32,838 bases of DNA from an uncultured Flavobacteriales bacterium. Lineage in GTDB: Bacteria; Bacteroidota; Bacteroidia; Flavobacteriales; BACL11. The stretch is taken from assembly GCA_905479165.1 (NCBI GenBank), contig CAJQLK010000103.1, positions 1 to 32,838 on the forward strand, given 5' to 3'. Below, piece by piece: positions 26,739-32,838 of the stretch; positions within the stretch are counted from its first letter, which is position 1, and each line of letters starts with the position of its first letter. The notes beneath the pieces are model-generated. The model saw nothing but the letters and a program-made list of their open reading frames with translations. It searched no databases and was not told the origin of the DNA. The translations under genes were made by a program, and so were the position numbers.

Positions 26739-29096
26739 TTATATCTTAAAAGCCAGTTGCATGGCAAAAGTTCTTGGTGGCATCATGTTTGCTGGCCTGC
26801 TCATATATTCTCTGTTTAGTAGGTTGTTTACCACTAATCCTAGTCTTGCTTCTTTTGTTACTTGATATCCTGCCCTAAGGTCTACAATAAAATCGCCACC
26901 ATCTAACTCTTCTCGAGCTTCAATAATTCCAGGGACAAATGCTGAAAATACCTCAGAAGCAAAAATCTTATCAATATTTTTCATAAAATCATTATATCTT
27001 AAACTTACTCCTAATGATGTTTTTTTATGAGTTAATTCTGCATCAAATTTAGCGATATGTTTATATCTGTATTTTAAAATTGATGCATCAGAACTTGATG
27101 AGTTGTATGTTAATTGATTTTCATTTGCATCAAGAGTATAAACTGAATCAGGCTCCAATGATTGCGAGTTCATATAGGTATAGCCCATAAGGATATTTAA
27201 TTTATTATTTTTAGAAAAATTTCCTTGCCCACTAATGCTAACTTCTACTCCTTCAATTTGGGTTTCCCCAACATTTACAGATCTAAACCCTAGTCCTTTT
27301 CCCCCACTTAATTGATTTTCCCAATAACCAAAACTATACTCCATCATATCATCATATCTCATTAAAAAAGCAGCAACATCAACAAACCCCATCCAGCTAC
27401 CAATTTTCACTCCTTGTTTTATTCCCAGCTCACTACTCCAACCACTTTCTGGTTTTAACTCAGGATTTGGATAAGCATACATTCCACTTGCAATTTCAGT
27501 TGAAATAAAAAGTTCAGCCATTGCAGGAAAACGGAATCCTTGCCCCCAAGAAGTTCTTAAAAAAGTTGCTTCTCCAACTTGATAATTCATTCCAGCTCTA
27601 AATACAGGTTTCCCAGCAGTAAACTCATTAATAGAATCTACCCCTATCAAGTATTTATTATCAGAATGCAAAGTGAATTGTTCGTATCTCGCTCCTAATG
27701 ATAAGTTAAGTTTGTCCCATTTTTTATCCAATTGTGTGTAAAGCGAATTGTTTCTTCTGTAGTTATTCCCACTGAATAAATCTGAACGAGCAAAAACAAT
27801 TTCGTTAGTAATCCCTGTTGTAATTCGCAGCTTTATATCTTCTAAGTTCTTTTGCCATTGATAGTCAGAATAATAAGTTTCAGATTCATTGTCCTGTTCA
27901 TTATCAACACCTCCAGCTGAGTTATCATTAACAACTTTTAGGTATCTTGTTTTTAAAGAATGACGATTATTCCCGCTTAGATAAGTTATAGAAGGATCAA
28001 TATTGTAAGTATCTCCACTAGTAGTTGTAACTAAAGAATCTAAAGGAATGTATGCTTGATCATATCCATTCCAGATTATAGCAGAGCCAGTTGATTGAAA
28101 TAAAAAGTTTGCATTTAAGCCATAGGATAATCCTTCAATTTTTTTGCTTTTATAAGTAGAATTTAAATTGAATCTTTTCCTGTCAGTTATTTCTCCATAT
28201 CTGTACCCATCATCTTTAAAAATATTACCGCCTAATGATAAATCTAAATTATCTAGTTTCATAGAATGTAGGAATTCAATCCCTTTGAATGCTCTTCTTT
28301 TTTCTCCATTCCAATGCAAGATTTTTCTTTCTGGAATATCAATTAACCCCATGTGCATATTTACTTTAGTAAAGCCAGGAAGTTTGTTTTTATCAATGTC
28401 TTTTTGGCTAGGGAATGCTGTTCTTATATTGATCACTCCATTAAGTGCAGATGACCCATAAAGTGCAGATGATGCTCCTTTTAACACTTCAACTTGATTG
28501 ATGTTTTCAGTTGCTATCAGTTTCCATTGCACTTGCCCAGCATCTCCTGAAATTAAAGGCATATCATCAACCATTACTAATACACGAGTACCCGCACCAA
28601 AACTCCAGCCACTTCCTCCTCTAATGTTTGCCTGTCCATCAGTAATATTTACGCCAGGTATTTGATCCATAGCAGTTTGGATATCAGTGGTGTTTTTATT
28701 TTCAATCAAGCTAGGTTTTATTACCTCCATTGACACTGTAATTTCCTCAATTTTCTGCTCAAATCTACCAGCAGAGACAACAACTGTACTTAATTGTTCT
28801 GATGAAGGAACTAAAAAAATATCTAGATTTGTCACTTCATTTTTATTTAAGGATATAGTTTTTAAGACCTCATCATATCCAATATATTTAAAAGTAATTT
28901 GATGCTCTCCTACATCCCCTGAAATTTGATAGTTCCCATCAAAATCGCTAGCAGTACCACTTCCATTATTTAGGATAATATTGACACCAATTAATCTTTC
29001 AAATGTATTAGCATCCTTTATTGTTCCGCTAATTGTTTGTGCATTTGCTTCAAAAATTAATAATGCAAGTACAATAATAGTATAGGTTTTTCTCAT
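26739..29096 (-). CDS. TonB-dependent outer membrane receptor with N-terminal carboxypeptidase-like domain
   Basis: Signal peptide; GTIKDANTFERLIGVNIIL; plug NIRGGSGWSFGAGTRVLVMVDDMPL; C-terminal beta-barrel AMQLAFKI. Confidence 0.92.
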   Translation of the reverse strand: MRKTYTIIVLALLIFEANAQTISGTIKDANTFERLIGVNIILNNGSGTASDFDGNYQISGDVGEHQITFKYIGYDEVLKTISLNKNEVTNLDIFLVPSSEQLSTVVVSAGRFEQKIEEITVSMEVIKPSLIENKNTTDIQTAMDQIPGVNITDGQANIRGGSGWSFGAGTRVLVMVDDMPLISGDAGQVQWKLIATENINQVEVLKGASSALYGSSALNGVINIRTAFPSQKDIDKNKLPGFTKVNMHMGLIDIPERKILHWNGEKRRAFKGIEFLHSMKLDNLDLSLGGNIFKDDGYRYGEITDRKRFNLNSTYKSKKIEGLSYGLNANFLFQSTGSAIIWNGYDQAYIPLDSLVTTTSGDTYNIDPSITYLSGNNRHSLKTRYLKVVNDNSAGGVDNEQDNESETYYSDYQWQKNLEDIKLRITTGITNEIVFARSDLFSGNNYRRNNSLYTQLDKKWDKLNLSLGARYEQFTLHSDNKYLIGVDSINEFTAGKPVFRAGMNYQVGEATFLRTSWGQGFRFPAMAELFISTEIASGMYAYPNPELKPESGWSSELGIKQGVKIGSWMGFVDVAAFLMRYDDMMEYSFGYWENQLSGGKGLGFRSVNVGETQIEGVEVSISGQGNFSKNNKLNILMGYTYMNSQSLEPDSVYTLDANENQLTYNSSSSDASILKYRYKHIAKFDAELTHKKTSLGVSLRYNDFMKNIDKIFASEVFSAFVPGIIEAREELDGGDFIVDLRAGYQVTKEARLGLVVNNLLNREYMSRPANMMPPRTFAMQLAFKI

Positions 29097-29115
29097 ATTG
29101 TTGCGGAATTTTTTA

Positions 29116-29123
29116 CAAAGATA
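29116..29123 (-). promoter_or_regulatory. -7 element TATCTTTG for the TonB receptor gene
   Basis: Exact TAnnTTTG 19 nt upstream of start; -33 unclear. Confidence 0.4.
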
Positions 29124-29278
29124 AAAAATTGAATGAGAGTTATGACTTTACCTTTAATTGATGCAATATTTGAAGTTATGTTTTTTTAATAAAGTTGCTA
29201 AGGACTTTTACAAGCTGAATTTAAAGCAATAATATTATCTTTTCCAGCTAAAATTTATAATAAGAATATATAATTTTT

Positions 29279-29308
29279 TTTGCTCTTTAGAAAAATACTA
29301 TACATTTG
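29279..29308 (+). promoter_or_regulatory. gdhA promoter TTTG-N18-TACATTTG
   Basis: -33 TTTG 29279-29282 and -7 TACATTTG 29301-29308. Confidence 0.6.
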
Positions 29309-29331
29309 CCGAAATTTTAATTCAATAATAA

Positions 29332-30684
<1,353 letters not shown>

Positions 30685-30707
30685 TTCATATCATACAGTA
30701 TATTTAG

Positions 30708-30733
30708 AAAGGAGGCTTTTGCCTCCTTTTTTT
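30708..30733 (+). terminator. Rho-independent terminator after gdhA
   Basis: AAAGGAGGC-TTTT-GCCTCCTTT followed by a T-run. Confidence 0.85.
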
Positions 30734-30748
30734 ATTTGTGTACTTTTG
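30718..30748 (+). promoter_or_regulatory. kbl promoter TTTG-N19-TACTTTTG
   Basis: -33 TTTG 30718-30721 and -7 TACTTTTG 30741-30748, 21 nt before ATG 30769. Confidence 0.55.
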
Positions 30749-30768
30749 CTTTTACAAAAAATATAAAT

Positions 30769-31968
30769 ATGTTAGGAAAATTTCAGAAGCAATTAAAAGA
30801 TGAATTAGCAAGTATTGAAGATGCAGGTTTGTTTAAAAAAGAAAGAATAATTACTAATCCACAAGGCGCAAGCATTCGTGTAAGTACAGGAGAGGAGGTG
30901 CTAAACTTCTGCGCAAACAATTATTTAGGATTGTCTTCTCATCCTGATGTAATACAAGGTGCTAAAGATGCTTTGGATACTCATGGTTACGGAATGTCAT
31001 CTGTGCGTTTTATTTGTGGCACTCAAGATATTCATAAAAATTTAGAAAAAAAGATTTCTGAATTTTTAGGCATGGAGGATACTATACTATATGCAGCGGC
31101 TTTTGATGCCAATGGAGGGCTTTTTGAGCCTTTGTTTGGAAAGGAAGATGCAATCATTTCTGATTCCTTGAATCACGCATCCATTATTGATGGGGTGCGC
31201 TTGTGCAAGGCAGCTCGTTACCGCTATGCCAATAATAACATGGTGGATTTGGAAGAGCAATTGATAAAAGCACAAGACCAAAGGAATAGGATAATCGTTA
31301 CTGATGGTGTATTTTCTATGGATGGTTATTTAGCGCAATTGGATAAGATTTGTAATTTGGCTGAAAAATATGATGCCTTAGTGATGGTGGATGATTCTCA
31401 TTCAACAGGTTTTGTTGGGAAAACAGGAAGAGGAACACACGAACACTGTGGTGTTATGGGAAGAGTGGATATTATTACTTCTACTTTAGGTAAAGCTTTG
31501 GGAGGTGCAATGGGAGGTTTTACTTCAGGTAAAAAGGAGATTATTGATATGTTGAGACAAAGGTCTCGTCCGTATTTATTTTCTAATTCATTAGCTCCAT
31601 CAATCGTGGGGGCGGCTACTAAAGTAATTGATTTGCTTTCGGATAATACTGATTTAAGAGATTCATTGGAAGAAAACACGAGTTATTTCAGAAAAAAAAT
31701 GACTGAAGCTGGGTTTGATATAAAAGAAGGAGTGCATGCAATTGTTCCTGTAATGTTGTATGATGCAAAACTTTCACAAATAATGTCAGATAAATTATTA
31801 GCAGAAGGGATTTATGTAATTGGTTTCTTTTACCCAGTTGTTCCGAAAGATAAAGCAAGAATTAGGGTGCAGATTTCTGCAGCACATAGTCGTAAAAATC
31901 TGGATAAGGCCATAGCTGCTTTTACTAAGATTGGTAAAGAGTTAAATGTTATAAACAATAATAGGTAA
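30769..31968 (+). CDS. kbl: Glycine C-acetyltransferase (2-amino-3-ketobutyrate CoA ligase)
   Basis: [71 protein letters not shown]; start [13 protein letters not shown]. Confidence 0.93.
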   Translation: MLGKFQKQLKDELASIEDAGLFKKERIITNPQGASIRVSTGEEVLNFCANNYLGLSSHPDVIQGAKDALDTHGYGMSSVRFICGTQDIHKNLEKKISEFLGMEDTILYAAAFDANGGLFEPLFGKEDAIISDSLNHASIIDGVRLCKAARYRYANNNMVDLEEQLIKAQDQRNRIIVTDGVFSMDGYLAQLDKICNLAEKYDALVMVDDSHSTGFVGKTGRGTHEHCGVMGRVDIITSTLGKALGGAMGGFTSGKKEIIDMLRQRSRPYLFSNSLAPSIVGAATKVIDLLSDNTDLRDSLEENTSYFRKKMTEAGFDIKEGVHAIVPVMLYDAKLSQIMSDKLLAEGIYVIGFFYPVVPKDKARIRVQISAAHSRKNLDKAIAAFTKIGKELNVINNNR

Positions 31969-31974
31969 TAATAT

Positions 31975-32004
31975 TTTGCAGTAATAGAAAAAAGTGTACT
32001 TTTG
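31975..32004 (+). promoter_or_regulatory. rplM-rpsI promoter TTTG-N18-TACTTTTG
   Basis: -33 TTTG 31975-31978, -7 TACTTTTG 31997-32004. Confidence 0.6.
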
Positions 32005-32039
32005 CAGCCCTTTTATGAAGGACTAAAAAAAAATTTATA

Positions 32040-32495
32040 GTGGATACATTAAGTTACAAAACATTATCAGCAAATAAAGAAACAGCCAACAAAGTGTGGT
32101 TTGTTGTAGATGCTGAAGGACAAACTCTAGGAAGAATGGCCTCAAAAATTGCTAAAATTTTAAGAGGAAAATACAAAACAAACTTTACTCCACATGCTGA
32201 TTGTGGTGATTACGTTATTGTTATCAACGCGGGTAAAATTGTTATGACAGGTAATAAAATGCAGGATAGAAGAATTTTTTCTCACACAGGTTATCCTGGA
32301 GGGCAAAAGAGAATTTCCCCTATGCAAATGCTTGAAAAAGATGAAACCTCTGTTGTAAAACATGCAGTAAAGGGGATGTTACCTGGAAATAAACTAGGAG
32401 CAGCTATTTTAAAAAACTGTTATATCTATGCAGGAGCTGAACATGATCAAGAAGCTCAAAAACCAAAAGCTCTTAACTTAAACGACTTAAAATAA
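32040..32495 (+). CDS. rplM: 50S ribosomal protein L13, GTG start
   Basis: [56 protein letters not shown]. Confidence 0.96.
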   Translation: MDTLSYKTLSANKETANKVWFVVDAEGQTLGRMASKIAKILRGKYKTNFTPHADCGDYVIVINAGKIVMTGNKMQDRRIFSHTGYPGGQKRISPMQMLEKDETSVVKHAVKGMLPGNKLGAAILKNCYIYAGAEHDQEAQKPKALNLNDLK

Positions 32496-32497
32496 TT

Positions 32498-32838
32498 ATG
32501 GAGACAATTCACACAATTGGTAGAAGAAAAGCTTCTGTTGCTAGAATCTACATGTCAAACGGAAAAGGAAATATTACTGTAAACGGTAAAGATTTTAAAG
32601 AATATTTTCCAGTTGATACTATGCAGTTTAAATTAGAACAACCATTTAAAATTTCTGACTTAGTTGGAAAATTTGATGTAAAAGTTAATGTAAATGGTGG
32701 AGGTAATACTGGTCAAGTTGAGGCAATTCGTTTAGCTATCTCAAGAGCTTTATGTGAATTAGATGCTGAAAACAGACCTGCTTTAAAGGCTGATGGTTTA
32801 TTAACAAGAGACTCAAGAGTTGTTGAGCGTAAAAAACC
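32498..32838 (+). CDS. rpsI: 30S ribosomal protein S9 (partial, runs off window)
   Basis: [38 protein letters not shown]...[19 protein letters not shown]...[12 protein letters not shown]. Confidence 0.96.
   Translation, partial: METIHTIGRRKASVARIYMSNGKGNITVNGKDFKEYFPVDTMQFKLEQPFKISDLVGKFDVKVNVNGGGNTGQVEAIRLAISRALCELDAENRPALKADGLLTRDSRVVERKK

Noticed and set aside
26738-26767. kdsB start at ATG 26767 (MPCNWLLRYN)
   Set aside because: Overlaps the TonB receptor C-terminus; GTG at 26737 gives the canonical MKVIGIIPARYASNRFPGKPLA start
29231-29240. ATAATATTAT 10-bp palindrome between the TonB receptor gene and gdhA
   Set aside because: Short AT palindromes are expected by chance at this base composition
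32015-32026. Mini-ORF ATG AAG GAC TAA in the rplM leader
   Set aside because: Three codons; likely chance without conservation evidence

Overview
This is a Bacteroidota (Flavobacteriia-like) chromosomal window, AT-rich and dominated by housekeeping genes. Left to right it carries: partial plsX, rpmF, DUF177, pdxA and a leucyl aminopeptidase on the minus strand; a plus-strand operon mqnC, riboflavin synthase, an NTP-transferase and purT; a minus-strand tripartite ABC/MacB-type efflux operon (ATPase, two permeases, HlyD-like adaptor, TolC-like protein); a minus-strand operon DUF502, PNGase F-like T9SS-secreted protein and ispG; a plus-strand cluster of small envelope/lipoprotein genes; a DUF5681-like ORF beside tRNA-Ser(GGA); ansA/tatD; a GT9; a thioesterase; an HU(CCDC81-type)-SPOR protein; kdsB; a TonB-dependent receptor; gdhA; kbl; and rplM/rpsI. 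I saw no CRISPR array, intact prophage, transposase or obvious defence island. The most interesting items are: a PNGase F homologue with apparently conserved catalytic Asp/Glu but a lost third acidic residue; an uncalled 28-aa hydrophobic ORF inside a Cys-motif lipoprotein cluster; an HU-type domain protein tethered to a SPOR domain; a kbl promoter whose -33 element appears to lie in the gdhA terminator loop; an AT-rich palindrome before the DUF5681-like ORF; and a repeated 11-mer suggesting near-leaderless promoters. Family names come from motif recognition by eye, with no database search.
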